DNA of 64,000 nt from Candidatus Saccharimonadota bacterium (GCA_028286245.1 JAQBRY010000002.1:62001-126000), one strand, 5' to 3'. Positions 1-8,240 are shown, counted from the first letter of the stretch. Notes: generated by a model from the letters alone, not told the origin. Made by a program: numbers and translations.

Positions 1-585
1 GCGCAGTAGTGTTGTGACATATTGCCAAGTTTGCTTATAGTCGGCGGGTGAGGTTATGGGTGACAGACCGCTAGACGTCATGACCTTGAGTGGTGAGGAG
101 GTTGGAACAGCGGGCGTACCAGTCGATGCATAACTCGTCACGCCCGGATAATAGGCCGAGATATTAGGGCCAAGATTGGCTTCCCACATAAAACGAACCG
201 TAACATTGACGCCAAGGCTCAGCAGCCACGTAAAGATACTAGTAAATTGGCTATCAAACATTCCGGCTTGAATGTCGGCACCGGTTGCATAGACAGGATA
301 GTACTTACCATCCGTACACTGGACGTATTTGTAGGATGTGGCCATAGCAATAAGTATGTCGTGGCCCGCAGCGGCTGCGGCAGCAATATCGGAGTGCTGC
401 TTGCGAGTAGATGGAGGAGTTGGATTGCCGGGATAGTCAGATCCGAGGTCAATAAAGGTCGAGTAGATGTCGAATTTACGCCCGACGGTTGATTCCAGGT
501 AGTCAAAGTTGTAGGCATACGAACCATTCGTAACTGTGGTTGCAGGATAAAACGCACCGTGCTTGCGGTCAACCATCTGTGTCAT
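1..585 (-). CDS. GH26-like glycoside hydrolase (partial, runs off window start)
   Basis: The frame is open for 195 codons from an ATG at 585 to the window edge, so the C-terminus is missing. A GAAAGG ribosome site lies just upstream. Residues 33-50 (GRKFDIYSTFIDLGSD) and 74-85 (GHDILIAMATSY) look like the first strands of a TIM barrel, and residues 131-137 read RFMWEAN, matching the R-F-x-x-E-x-N block that carries the acid/base glutamate of GH26 beta-mannanase-like enzymes (here E135). No signal peptide is seen in the N-terminus. It follows two tail-fibre-like genes on the same strand (22 bp gap), so it may be a glycan-degrading tip protein of a phage-like or surface structure. The family call is by motif only; the exact substrate is not predictable. 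Confidence 0.6.
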   Translation of the reverse strand, partial: MTQMVDRKHGAFYPATTVTNGSYAYNFDYLESTVGRKFDIYSTFIDLGSDYPGNPTPPSTRKQHSDIAAAAAAGHDILIAMATSYKYVQCTDGKYYPVYATGADIQAGMFDSQFTSIFTWLLSLGVNVTVRFMWEANLGPNISAYYPGVTSYASTGTPAVPTSSPLKVMTSSGLSPITSPADYKQTWQYVTTLLR

Positions 586-606
586 ATTTGTAAGCCTTTC
601 ATAGTA

Positions 607-1011
607 TTAGAATGTGTCCGGGACACTGCCAAGTAGTATCCATTTACTTGTATCAAAAAAGCTATTGGCCGGAACGGCTGCCGGTGCAATATACCGCGCA
701 CCACTATAGGTCACGATACTACCGGCAACGTAGGCCTGTGCCGCAGCCCATGTGCCGCCATCGGAAGGCGTAGGAGCTACACTGGCTAGGGCAGACTGAA
801 CTGAACCTGATAATTTTGACTGGGTGACTGCCCCGTCAGCAATGTCTGCGGTTGGAACACCACTGCTCGGCTTAGAGTAAGCACCCGTTGCGGCTACAGC
901 TGCGCTGGTCAAACTGCCATCCGCGTGGTGAGACTGCGACAAAAAGTCATTTAGTATATCTCCCCAGTGTCCATCGTCTGAACCGGGAATAGGTAAGCGA
1001 GTTGCAGTCAT
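607..1011 (-). CDS. Tail-fibre-like adaptor protein with chitin-binding-like module
   Basis: 134 residues. Residues 5-33 (RLPIPGSDDGHWGDILNDFL...HHADGSL) are nearly the same as the start of the neighbouring 437-residue protein, defining a shared N-terminal adaptor. The C-terminal third (about residues 86-128) has the W-x(5)-Y-x-x-G-x-x-V-x-Y-x-G-x-x-Y-x-A spacing typical of small CBM5/12 chitin-binding folds. There is no signal peptide or membrane segment. It lies between the larger tail-fibre-like gene and a GH26-like enzyme on the same strand, so the three probably act together on a carbohydrate surface. The adaptor and CBM readings are inferences from pattern, not from a database hit. Confidence 0.6.
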   Translation of the reverse strand: MTATRLPIPGSDDGHWGDILNDFLSQSHHADGSLTSAAVAATGAYSKPSSGVPTADIADGAVTQSKLSGSVQSALASVAPTPSDGGTWAAAQAYVAGSIVTYSGARYIAPAAVPANSFFDTSKWILLGSVPDTF

Positions 1012-1075
1012 TTTGGCCCTTCCCTATGTGTTATAGACTCATCATACCATAAGCATATCTGAGCACACTTTTTCA

Positions 1076-2389
1076 TTACGATATACCACCAAAGAACGAA
1101 ATACTGCCTGCCGTGATTGTACCGAGCGTGGCCGGAGGAGTACCCGTCGTCCACGCATTTGCTGCCGTTCCCCAACGAGGCGCGGTGGCACTCGCCACAC
1201 CGCTGGTCAGCCCAAGGTTACCACTGTTTGAGCCGCCTCTTTGTAGCTGCGGAGCGGTCGAGGCAGTACCCGTAGATAAGCTAATATAATACGTCCCAGC
1301 CGCCAGCGCGCTGGCTACGCCTAAAGGCAACGAAATAGTGCCGACCGCACCCGTGAACTTAGCTGACTGATCCGTTGTAGCCGTGCCGCTTACGAGCGCG
1401 CCGGTGCTATCATAGAGCGCTGCATACCAGCCGGATAAGGTTGTCCCGTTTACGGCAAGGTAAAAGACTGCATTCGTGGCAGTAATGGCCTGTGGTACAC
1501 GAATCTTAAAAGTGTAATGTGTAGAAACGGCAGGTGCCACTCCCGAGCTTGCGGTCTCAGGAATCATGTTTGCGGCCTTAAGACCATTATCCGAGGGCAA
1601 CCACGCCCCAACCGGAACAGCACCCCACACCGCGGCGGTCGTGCTGCTGGCAATCGGTACGTTGCCGACTGCGGGCGTACCTGATATGCCAATTCCATTG
1701 ACTTTAGAAACAGTTGGAGCAGCGTAAGTGCCACTTAAATCACCGCCCGGCGTAGCAGTGCTTTGGACAGCACCGGTAATGCGGGCGTCATTGCCCAAGG
1801 CCACCGTAGTCGAGCTACTGCCCGTAGGAATATTGGCAATCGGTACTTGGCTGGAACCGTTCAGGGGAGCATAACCGCCGGCAGCAGCCTTGTTGGCCGA
1901 TTTTTCTGTAGCGGCTAGGTCACTCACTAAGCTCGTGACTGCCGATTCCGGAAGGTTACTGATGGTGTTGCTGGCACCCGAGATAGTCTTATTAGTAAGC
2001 GTCACGGCAGCGCTGTTCTTGGTAGCATCCGAAGTGTTATCGACATTGGCGAGCCCTATATCCGCCTTGGCGAGCGTCACAGCTCCCGTCATAGTGTTGA
2101 CACTAACTACTGGCGAGCCAGCGGTAACTGCCCCGTCTACATAGCTCATATTCGCTGCCTGAGAACCGAGCGTAGGGGTCGGCACTAGCGGAGAGGCCGT
2201 AAAGGTTTTAGTACCACTCACCGATTCGTTACCGGTTGTGTGCACCGTACTCGTATTGTCGGCTTTACTAGCTAGAGTTCCAGACGCCTTTAAGGTACCA
2301 TCAGCGTTATGTTCAACACCGAGGAAGCCATTTAAAATATCCCCCCATTGTCCGTCGTCCTGACCTGGGATAGGCAACCGTTGTGCCAT
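1076..2389 (-). CDS. Tail-fibre/adhesin-like protein with shared N-terminal adaptor
   Basis: About 437 residues from the ATG at 2389; the frame extends three codons further to a TTG, but the ATG starts directly with the adaptor (MAQRLPIPGQDDGQWGDILN...). After the adaptor comes a low-complexity Ala/Thr/Ser/Gly/Val-rich stalk with recurring LANVDNTSD and VTLTNKTI patterns seen in phage tail fibres and trimeric appendages, then a globular C-terminal domain of about 170 residues (YTFKIRVPQ... through FFGGIS). No export signal is visible. A phage-derived receptor-binding fibre or an exported adhesin using an unusual export route are both possible. Function is inferred. Confidence 0.65.
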   Translation of the reverse strand: MAQRLPIPGQDDGQWGDILNGFLGVEHNADGTLKASGTLASKADNTSTVHTTGNESVSGTKTFTASPLVPTPTLGSQAANMSYVDGAVTAGSPVVSVNTMTGAVTLAKADIGLANVDNTSDATKNSAAVTLTNKTISGASNTISNLPESAVTSLVSDLAATEKSANKAAAGGYAPLNGSSQVPIANIPTGSSSTTVALGNDARITGAVQSTATPGGDLSGTYAAPTVSKVNGIGISGTPAVGNVPIASSTTAAVWGAVPVGAWLPSDNGLKAANMIPETASSGVAPAVSTHYTFKIRVPQAITATNAVFYLAVNGTTLSGWYAALYDSTGALVSGTATTDQSAKFTGAVGTISLPLGVASALAAGTYYISLSTGTASTAPQLQRGGSNSGNLGLTSGVASATAPRWGTAANAWTTGTPPATLGTITAGSISFFGGIS

Positions 2390-2564
2390 AGCGTACAACC
2401 AAACTCTTTTTTATGTAACTATAAGCTTTATGATATGGAGTTTAGGTGCTATGGTCAAGCATTTAACTCAAAGACACAGGTGTGTGCGATCTATTACTTG
2501 CGAATTGTTGCAAAAACATATACATTTAGGGTATAAAGTTTAAAACTAAAAAGAAGTGTAAAAA

Positions 2565-2768
2565 ATGAACGTAATTAAAGCAGACATTGGCGAGTTTCTC
2601 AAAATGGAAGTAAGCCGACGAGAGTTTCTACAAATGGCAGGGGTAGCTATCCTTAGCCTCATTGGGATCACAGGGTTCTTAAACAGTCTCCATAAACTTG
2701 GCGGCACGACCACTACCAGCACGGCGCGTCAACCGGTCAACAACATTAAATCAGGCTACGGTCGATAG
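2565..2768 (+). CDS. Minimal twin-arginine signal peptide protein
   Basis: 67 residues. Residues 17-22 are SRREFL, a near-consensus twin-arginine motif, followed by a hydrophobic segment (about 24-41) and only some 25 further residues ending in GYGR, so it is little more than a Tat signal. It ends one base before the next gene starts (stop 2766-2768, ATG 2770) and tatA follows 330 bp on, which supports a Tat-dependent role. Similar short RR peptides are, to my recollection, common in Saccharibacteria, but no function is known to me. A TATAAA box lies about 30 bp upstream of the ATG. Confidence 0.7.
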   Translation: MNVIKADIGEFLKMEVSRREFLQMAGVAILSLIGITGFLNSLHKLGGTTTTSTARQPVNNIKSGYGR

Positions 2769-2769
2769 T

Positions 2770-3033
2770 ATGTTGGCCGCCCAGAGTCTCTACGCAGTGA
2801 GCTTTCGCACCACAGCGTCTGTGTACGGATCCAATAACTACGATACCGGCAACTATAACGGCACTGGAACTAATAGCACCACTACTACACCAACCGGCAC
2901 CAATAGCAACGGTGGAGTCCTCCAAAACACCGGAGCTGGAGCATGGTTGCCGCTTGTAGTGTCCGCGGTGCTTATCGTGAGCGCCATTCTGCTTGCTATA
3001 AAGCCGCTCTCGCGATTCCGCAAAGCTAAGTAG
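2770..3033 (+). CDS. Small Asn/Thr-rich surface protein with sortase-like tail
   Basis: 87 residues from the ATG that almost overlaps the stop of the Tat peptide gene. The middle is Asn/Thr/Gly-rich, and the end has the three-part layout of a cell-wall sorting signal: LQNTG (a variant of LPxTG), a hydrophobic stretch of about 20 residues and a basic tail RFRKAK. The N-terminus (MLAAQSLYA) looks like the cleavage end of a signal peptide whose first half is missing, so either export relies on the upstream peptide or the gene is 5'-truncated. The frame extends 24 codons upstream inside the Tat peptide gene to another possible start, but that adds no signal peptide. Confidence 0.6.
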   Translation: MLAAQSLYAVSFRTTASVYGSNNYDTGNYNGTGTNSTTTTPTGTNSNGGVLQNTGAGAWLPLVVSAVLIVSAILLAIKPLSRFRKAK

Positions 3034-3099
3034 TTATTGCAAATAGTTGTCTAGTCTGCAACAATATAGCCATAAGCTTTAAATAAAGAGGGACATAAA

Positions 3100-3300
3100 A
3101 TGCTTGGACTAGGACTACCAGAACTCATCATAATAGCACTCATACTATTGCTCTTGTTTGGCGCCACCCGCTTGCCTAAGCTCGCCAGGAGCCTTGGCGA
3201 ATCAGCCGGTGAGCTCAAGAAAGGCCTTGAGGGCGGTATAGCCAAGACCGAGCAACGAGAAGCCGACGAAGCTAAAAAACCAGCTCCCCGCGAAGTCTAA
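3100..3300 (+). CDS. tatA: Twin-arginine translocase subunit TatA/E
   Basis: 66 residues: a single N-terminal membrane helix (LGLPELIIIALILLLLFG), the hinge FGATRLPKLARSLGE that matches the conserved FGxxKLPxLxxxxG of TatA/E, an amphipathic helix and a charged tail. It forms the pore component of the Sec-independent export of folded proteins. A good ribosome site (AGAGGG) precedes the ATG. No tatC lies in the window. It sits downstream of a twin-arginine peptide and a sorted surface protein on the same strand. Confidence 0.93.
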   Translation: MLGLGLPELIIIALILLLLFGATRLPKLARSLGESAGELKKGLEGGIAKTEQREADEAKKPAPREV

Positions 3301-3322
3301 ACAGCTTTATTTCGCTCAAACT

Positions 3323-4201
3323 TTATACCGATAAGATTATGATACCTATAATGGTGATAAATGCGCCAATCAGTGAGAATATCTGAGCTTTTTCTTTAAG
3401 ACCTTTTAGCGCCAGGAAAATTGTTAGCGCCGGGTATGTCGCGGATATTGCCGTCAAAACAGCACTCGAGCGAGCATGCGTGAGGCCAATACTAAAGATA
3501 ATGCCCCCCAGTGTCTGAGCAACAGCTGACGCAACGATGTATGTATCTTTTATAAGGCTGCTATTTACGGTTTTCCAAAACTTCTTGCCAGCAACAAGAG
3601 TCAAAACCAGTGGCAAAACGGCGAGCCCAGCATAAAAATCAACCAGGCTAGCTTTTTGCCAGCCCAAAGCAGACACCGACTTACCTATTAAGGCGTACGC
3701 CAAACCCCATATAACAACCGTCAGCAGCGCGTAGATAATTCCCTTGCTAAGCCTACGCTCAAATTTACGAGTGTTTAAAATGCCGGAAGCAATTGCTATA
3801 CCACTAACGACAATAATAATTCCGACTATGTCCATTCGCCGCAAAGTGCCACCAAATAGCAGTAGGACTATCGCCGTACTTACGAGCGGATAGGCGCTGC
3901 TAATAGGGCTAACGAGGTTAACCGGTCCGGCGTCGAGGCCTTTGTAAAACATCAGTAGCCCAACCTCAAGACTTATGCCGGCTCCGATTCCATACAGCAC
4001 ACCCGGCAGGTTCCACTGACCCGTACCATGATTAAACACAAAGAGTATCGTGAACAGGAGCGCGCTCAGTATCGTTACACCAAGTGCGGCCGCGTTAGGA
4101 CTACTACGTCTGGACGCTTTGGCCGCCAGGTAGTCACCGCTTCCCCACGCTATAGCCGCCCCTATTCCAAACATAACTAAAACCAGTGGAGCGGCAATCA
4201 T
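3323..4201 (-). CDS. EamA/DMT-superfamily transporter
   Basis: About 292 residues with ten hydrophobic helices in two repeats of five, the layout of drug/metabolite transporters with two EamA domains. The PxSSAYPLVSTAIVLLLFG block in the first half and the repeat-2 block SAVLTAISATYPALTIFLALKGL are characteristic. The ATG at 4201 is preceded eight bases upstream by TATACT, so I prefer it to the in-frame TTG at 4219. It converges on tatA with a 22 bp gap. The substrate cannot be told from sequence. Confidence 0.85.
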   Translation of the reverse strand: MIAAPLVLVMFGIGAAIAWGSGDYLAAKASRRSSPNAAALGVTILSALLFTILFVFNHGTGQWNLPGVLYGIGAGISLEVGLLMFYKGLDAGPVNLVSPISSAYPLVSTAIVLLLFGGTLRRMDIVGIIIVVSGIAIASGILNTRKFERRLSKGIIYALLTVVIWGLAYALIGKSVSALGWQKASLVDFYAGLAVLPLVLTLVAGKKFWKTVNSSLIKDTYIVASAVAQTLGGIIFSIGLTHARSSAVLTAISATYPALTIFLALKGLKEKAQIFSLIGAFITIIGIIILSV

Positions 4202-4244
4202 GTAGCAGTAGTATACCAAAGCCGGCAGCTAGCCCTTTAAGCTG

Positions 4245-5075
4245 TTAGTACGGGAACGAGTCGATGAGGCCTTGTTGTAAGCGGCCTAGTTCGGTGGGGT
4301 CTATTGTGTTGCCAGAAAACCATTCATCTAGTACGTCGGGGCGCGGATCAAGTACCGCCTGCGTAATATCGTCTATAGATAGCGGCGCAGCTGGAGCGTA
4401 TGAATCGAACACGGAGTAGTGATCGCCAAATTTATAATTACCACCAACCAGGCCGTTAATTGATGTCAGTTGTCTACTAGGTATGCCGAAGGCATCTGCC
4501 ACTATTAATCCATGCAGACTAGACGACATAATCCGTTTACAACTTCGTATGTTACCAACAACAACTTCGGGGCTGTCCAGGACATCTATCATTTTTGTCG
4601 ATGGGTTTGCAGCGGCAAAATCCCACAGCCGCTCATCCGCCTGATCGACATAATGAGGCACGATGCCAAGCTCATAACGGGGCTTTGCAGGCGGATCAAA
4701 AATTAAGGGCAGTAATAATGCTGGATCGCCGACAGCAACCTGGTTGTTCTGCAAGCGCTCTCGTGAACGCTTCCCTCGTACCGCATGGAAAACATAATTC
4801 TGTGCTTGGTTAGAAGGCCCTTGTCTAATAAACCCACTGCCCCATACATTAATAGTATTGCCAACGCTAAGTTCACCTAGCAGTTCCAATATTGAGCCGG
4901 TACTAGCGAGCTCACACTGGGACGGATCGGCCCAAACAGCTTTACGCCCAAAAAGCCTTTCCATAATAATAGGAGTTAGTTCGTCACCAAAGTTCAGTTT
5001 GCGCGGATAATCATACCGCCACCAGTAGGTAGGTATAGGCGTCCGGGCTGCAGAATGTAAACGATTTTGAGTCAT
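4245..5075 (-). CDS. Polysaccharide pyruvyl transferase family protein
   Basis: 276 residues. NFGDEL at 28-33 is the family's N-terminal signature, followed by GSGF at 79-82, AVRGKRSRERL near 98-108, GDPALLLP at 116-123 and SSSLHGLIVADAFGIPS at 184-200, all diagnostic of the PF04230 family that ketalises cell-surface glycans with pyruvate. Spacing to the EamA transporter downstream is 43 bp on the same strand. It probably decorates a capsule or wall polymer. The acceptor sugar is unknown. Confidence 0.85.
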   Translation of the reverse strand: MTQNRLHSAARTPIPTYWWRYDYPRKLNFGDELTPIIMERLFGRKAVWADPSQCELASTGSILELLGELSVGNTINVWGSGFIRQGPSNQAQNYVFHAVRGKRSRERLQNNQVAVGDPALLLPLIFDPPAKPRYELGIVPHYVDQADERLWDFAAANPSTKMIDVLDSPEVVVGNIRSCKRIMSSSLHGLIVADAFGIPSRQLTSINGLVGGNYKFGDHYSVFDSYAPAAPLSIDDITQAVLDPRPDVLDEWFSGNTIDPTELGRLQQGLIDSFPY

Positions 5076-5146
5076 AGCTAAGAAGTGGTAATACAGTTAT
5101 TAATCTAACTATATTCTAACATCTTTATTACAAACTCGCAAAGCTG

Positions 5147-5701
5147 TTACTGGATAGTTTCGAATTCAGCTAAATCGGTGCGGGCTAGGAGTAAGTATAC
5201 GGGCCTGCTCACCGACTGGCCTCGTGCTGCTGCCAGGGCGAGAGCCGTTGAGCGGTGCATGCCTTCGATAATATAAACACTAGCACCCTTGAGCAGCCCA
5301 ATAAGCTTAGTGGGGCCATTCGAAGCATTTATCTCCGCAAACTTATCCCGAGTGTTAACGTCAGTTCCTTCGGTATCTACAATTTCAGCGAACGTAGGAG
5401 CTTTTTTACCGCCGTAATACATATCTTCCCAGGGCTTAAAAGGGCCGCCCCTAAAGCCAGGGATAGATGCCAGTGGATCATCTACTTCGTACAGCGCCCA
5501 GGTGAGTCTATCGAGATGCAGCGGATCAATGATACTACTCCTCCACGATTCCCACGTGTCATAACCCTGTTCGGCATACTCACGCCGAAACGTATCAGTG
5601 TCTTCGTCGTTTTTCCAGCTTTGCATGACCTCGTCCCAAGAAACTTCGCTCACGAAGGTTAGGCCTGTAGGAATGTTTGGCTGTGGTTCATGCTCTGACA
5701 T
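5147..5701 (-). CDS. ParB/sulfiredoxin-like fold protein, unknown function
   Basis: 184 residues from the ATG at 5701, chosen because TATAGT lies exactly six bases upstream (5708-5713 on this strand), the leaderless pattern seen at many genes here; a longer frame up to 5842 would overlap the divergent gene. The C-terminal part contains VYIIEGMHRSTALALAAARG, resembling the G-x-H-R motif of ParB/sulfiredoxin-like domains (VxDGHHRxxAA). The N-terminal half is acidic and aromatic-rich with no match known to me. The ParB-like call is tentative. Confidence 0.55.
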   Translation of the reverse strand: MSEHEPQPNIPTGLTFVSEVSWDEVMQSWKNDEDTDTFRREYAEQGYDTWESWRSSIIDPLHLDRLTWALYEVDDPLASIPGFRGGPFKPWEDMYYGGKKAPTFAEIVDTEGTDVNTRDKFAEINASNGPTKLIGLLKGASVYIIEGMHRSTALALAAARGQSVSRPVYLLLARTDLAEFETIQ

Positions 5702-5820
5702 GCCACTACTATACCAAAAACGCCGTAAACTGCAGTTCTGTGTGGTTCCGTCATGAGCCATGTCGCAGCTAAGCAGCGCTTCATTTGACGTATGGCTGAG
5801 TTCATGAGATACTCCTGAAT

Positions 5821-6522
5821 ATGAGTGACTTCGAGAAAGCATTGAACGACTACCAGGCCAGAATTGACGCTGAACAAATAACTATTAGAAACCTGAACGC
5901 TGAACAACAAGCGGCATTAGGCAAAGCTGTTCAGGAAAAAGAGCTACAGAAAACAAATGCTGTGATTGGCACCGACCCGCAAACCATCTTAGGAGCTATG
6001 ACGCCGTTGGTAATTGGCTTTATTCAGGCTATGCAAGAGCGCAGCATGACGGGAGCAGATGTACTGATGCTGCCTGTGCCTGCCGAGCCTCGTGTGGTAG
6101 TACCGAATCCGGCGTCACGTTCACGTTTGTCGCGCTTTTTTCAAGTGACAACGCCTGAACGACAAGTAGGCTTTCGCACAATAAGCGGCTACATGATAGG
6201 TGTACAGGTCGTACCCTCGGATAATCGCCTCCCCGACAACACCGGCGCAGTCTACATTTGTGAAGATGAAAGGTTGCGCGCATGTGTCAAAGACAGTCGT
6301 AAAGTGTTGAGCGATTATAGCAGTCGCGGCATACACGTCGCCGCACTGCTGGGAGCTACTTTCGTATCCGGATATGCTCGACAGGAGTGGTGCTCAACGG
6401 GGACCAATTATCAAGGTGAGCCTACTGGTTTCTCTAGTCGAGGATTTTCACCAGCGCCGCTAGAAACACTTCTTCCCCAAATTGCACTTGACCCATTAAA
6501 TCGTGCAGGCAAAAGAGACTAA
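5821..6522 (+). CDS. Hypothetical protein, coiled-coil N-terminus
   Basis: 233 residues. A GATACT hexamer lies seven bases before the ATG, again the leaderless layout. Residues 1-50 are helical and charged (likely coiled coil), then a Pro/Val-rich linker, then a domain with SRLSRFFQVTTPERQVGFRTISGYMIGV and several cysteines (C165-type positions in YICEDERLRACVKDS). I do not recognise a family. It is divergent from the ParB-like gene and lies at the left edge of the accessory island. Confidence 0.6.
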   Translation: MSDFEKALNDYQARIDAEQITIRNLNAEQQAALGKAVQEKELQKTNAVIGTDPQTILGAMTPLVIGFIQAMQERSMTGADVLMLPVPAEPRVVVPNPASRSRLSRFFQVTTPERQVGFRTISGYMIGVQVVPSDNRLPDNTGAVYICEDERLRACVKDSRKVLSDYSSRGIHVAALLGATFVSGYARQEWCSTGTNYQGEPTGFSSRGFSPAPLETLLPQIALDPLNRAGKRD

Positions 6523-6595
6523 TACGCCGTCATAAGGAGCAGCCCTTACGGTGACACCGGAAGCTTGTTTACATCGTAAATTTCTCGAAACACAC

Positions 6596-6618
6596 CAAGT
6601 CACAGTTAGGTGGAACTC
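6596..6618 (+). repeat. 23-bp intergenic direct repeat, copy 1
   Basis: CAAGTCACAG followed by TTAGGTGGAACTC. A second copy at 7492-7514 matches 21 of 23 bases. Just upstream of both copies lie AGCTTGTTT (6561, 7473) and CCTTrCGGTGA, so a larger decayed element of roughly 80 bp is shared. The two copies bracket the gene at 6729-7412. Confidence 0.7.
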
Positions 6619-6728
6619 CCTACTGCCAAGCCTGATACTGATGAATAGCAGACTTTTGATAATTACGGAACATCATAACGTAAGGCGCTGTAATAAGTCA
6701 CACAAAAAGTGTATAGTTTAGTTTAATA

Positions 6729-7412
6729 ATGAGAATTGAGCAGGACCTGCCTACACTCGAACGAGTTCAGGCCACATACAATGGCCTGACTTACAACGAG
6801 TTCAAAGTACTGAGCGACGAAGCAGTGGACGCCATATGGGATACTCACCGCGCAAATGATTATTCATGGCTTCAAATGGAATCCGAGGATGAGGATAGTG
6901 CCCAGCCCGTTGACGAAACACCTGCGCCATCTAAAAAAGGTGATACCCTGCAGGACTTCACTACCTGGCGCCGGTTCGGCATCCCAGACCAAGAAGTCAG
7001 TCGTCAAGACATCGAAGATTATGCGATTGATGCAGCCGACGCTAGACGCGCTAAAAACCCAGAATGGGGCATTATTCCTGGGAGCCACTTTGAAGGCTGG
7101 ACAAAGAGCAGCTACACCTGCGTGAATGCTATCCTCAACTACTGTTACCGAATGCGCGGCCTTACCCAACAGCCCGCTATAGACACCTACTCGCTATACG
7201 ATACAATCGGCCTCTCTCGCAAAGAAATCGATACGATGATAGAAAAAGGAGTGCTCAACCCTATGGGCGACGAAGCCAGTTACATCGGCCCCGATGACAA
7301 TATCTACCACAACTATTACCTGGGTGGCATCTACTTTGACAACTTCTTCGCAGTCATTACCAACTGGGCCAAGCACCACCGCGAAGAAGCTGCAAACAAG
7401 CAGCTCAGTTAG
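6729..7412 (+). CDS. Hypothetical island protein bracketed by direct repeats
   Basis: 227 acidic residues with no signal peptide, membrane helix or family I recognise. Two regions look folded: residues 1-50 and about 78-225 (SRQDIEDYAIDAADARRAKNPEWGIIPGSHFEGW... to the end), joined by a linker rich in E, D and P. TATAGT lies upstream at 6712-6717. The 206 bp between 6523 and 6728 holds a repeat copy and weak inverted repeats but no convincing gene. The flanking repeats suggest that this gene, or the repeats, moved as a cassette. Confidence 0.6.
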   Translation: MRIEQDLPTLERVQATYNGLTYNEFKVLSDEAVDAIWDTHRANDYSWLQMESEDEDSAQPVDETPAPSKKGDTLQDFTTWRRFGIPDQEVSRQDIEDYAIDAADARRAKNPEWGIIPGSHFEGWTKSSYTCVNAILNYCYRMRGLTQQPAIDTYSLYDTIGLSRKEIDTMIEKGVLNPMGDEASYIGPDDNIYHNYYLGGIYFDNFFAVITNWAKHHREEAANKQLS

Positions 7413-7444
7413 ACTTCTCCTGAGTTCGACTTTGCTACGCAAAG

Positions 7445-7488
7445 CACCACGAAACAAGCCCACCTTGCGGTGAGCTTGTTTCGTGGTG
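7445..7488. repeat. Long hairpin with conserved apex, copy 1
   Basis: A 15-bp perfect outer stem (CACCACGAAACAAGC pairs with 7474-7488), one C/A mismatch, a 4-bp inner stem CACC/GGTG and a TTGC loop. The 18-nt apex GCCCACCTTGCGGTGAGC recurs exactly at 8410-8427 inside another hairpin whose outer stem differs in sequence but still pairs. It follows the gene ending at 7412 and faces the gene ending at 7599, so it may serve as a two-way terminator. Confidence 0.8.
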
Positions 7489-7491
7489 AGT

Positions 7492-7514
7492 CAAGTCGCA
7501 TTTAGGTGGAACTC
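7492..7514 (+). repeat. 23-bp intergenic direct repeat, copy 2
   Basis: Directly follows the long hairpin at 7445-7488. It differs from the copy at 6596-6618 at two positions only. Its tail is followed by CTTTAAATGC. Confidence 0.7.
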
Positions 7515-7598
7515 TTTAAATGCAAATTTGTTACGCATGTATAGGCGCTTGTTAGGAGTAGACTTACGCCTCTTCGGCAGCAGTATAAGTGAAGAAGA

Positions 7599-8240
7599 CT
7601 AGCTCCAGTCATAGACAAGACATGCGCCCGTACCATTCGCCGCATTAATTAGCACATCAATCGGGCACACCATTGATGGCTCTCTAGCTGGATCATGGTA
7701 TACGACCTCATTAGCGTCATTCAGAGCATAAATCAAGATCGAATGATAGGTGTCTCGCTCGCCTGGATACAAGAGTTTTGTCTTGATCGAGGTTTGCACT
7801 AGCAGGTTGCGTTCAAGCAATTCTGTGAGTAGGCCACGGCTCAAGCCTCCGTACATAGTTTTGCAGCCAAGTTCTATTGCCCGGAACATTTCTTTGTAAG
7901 CGAGCGTGAGCGGCTCGGGCAGACTATCACCATCGTCAGGGCTCTCGTATCTTTGTATATCCATCGTATCTGGTGATTGGTGATATTCGTCGAGCACCTG
8001 CTGCAAGAGTTCTGGTTTAAAAAGCGGCCAATCAGCATACATAGTAGTATCAATGTCATATTCCAGGGCCAGTTTAGCAATAGTTGGATTCCATAAATTA
8101 CTGAACGAACCACCGTAGTCTGGTTCTACTTTTTCAATAAGATCTTCCTCGCTCACTATCAGGCCTTTTAGTGCTAGAACCGAGCGAAGTGCCGCTAATG
8201 AACAAGCTGACTTATTATGCTGCTTAAAATACGGAGGCAT
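7599..8240 (-). CDS. C39-like papain-fold cysteine peptidase
   Basis: 213 residues from the ATG at 8240; TATGAT lies exactly six bases upstream, so I reject the longer frame starting at 8270. The N-terminus has Q7 and C13 in QHNKSACSLAALRSVLALKG, the Gln/Cys pair of C39-type peptidases, with H166 in TYHSILIYAL and D183 in VVYHDP completing the triad. No ABC transporter domain or signal peptide is attached, so unlike bacteriocin-processing C39 enzymes it would act in the cytoplasm. It lies between two related hairpin repeats. Proteolytic activity is inferred from the residues. Confidence 0.7.
   Translation of the reverse strand: MPPYFKQHNKSACSLAALRSVLALKGLIVSEEDLIEKVEPDYGGSFSNLWNPTIAKLALEYDIDTTMYADWPLFKPELLQQVLDEYHQSPDTMDIQRYESPDDGDSLPEPLTLAYKEMFRAIELGCKTMYGGLSRGLLTELLERNLLVQTSIKTKLLYPGERDTYHSILIYALNDANEVVYHDPAREPSMVCPIDVLINAANGTGACLVYDWS

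Noticed and set aside
219-572. 117-codon frame on the minus strand near the window start
   Set aside because: Shadow of the GH26-like frame, which is open to the window edge and has the protein-like composition and motifs.
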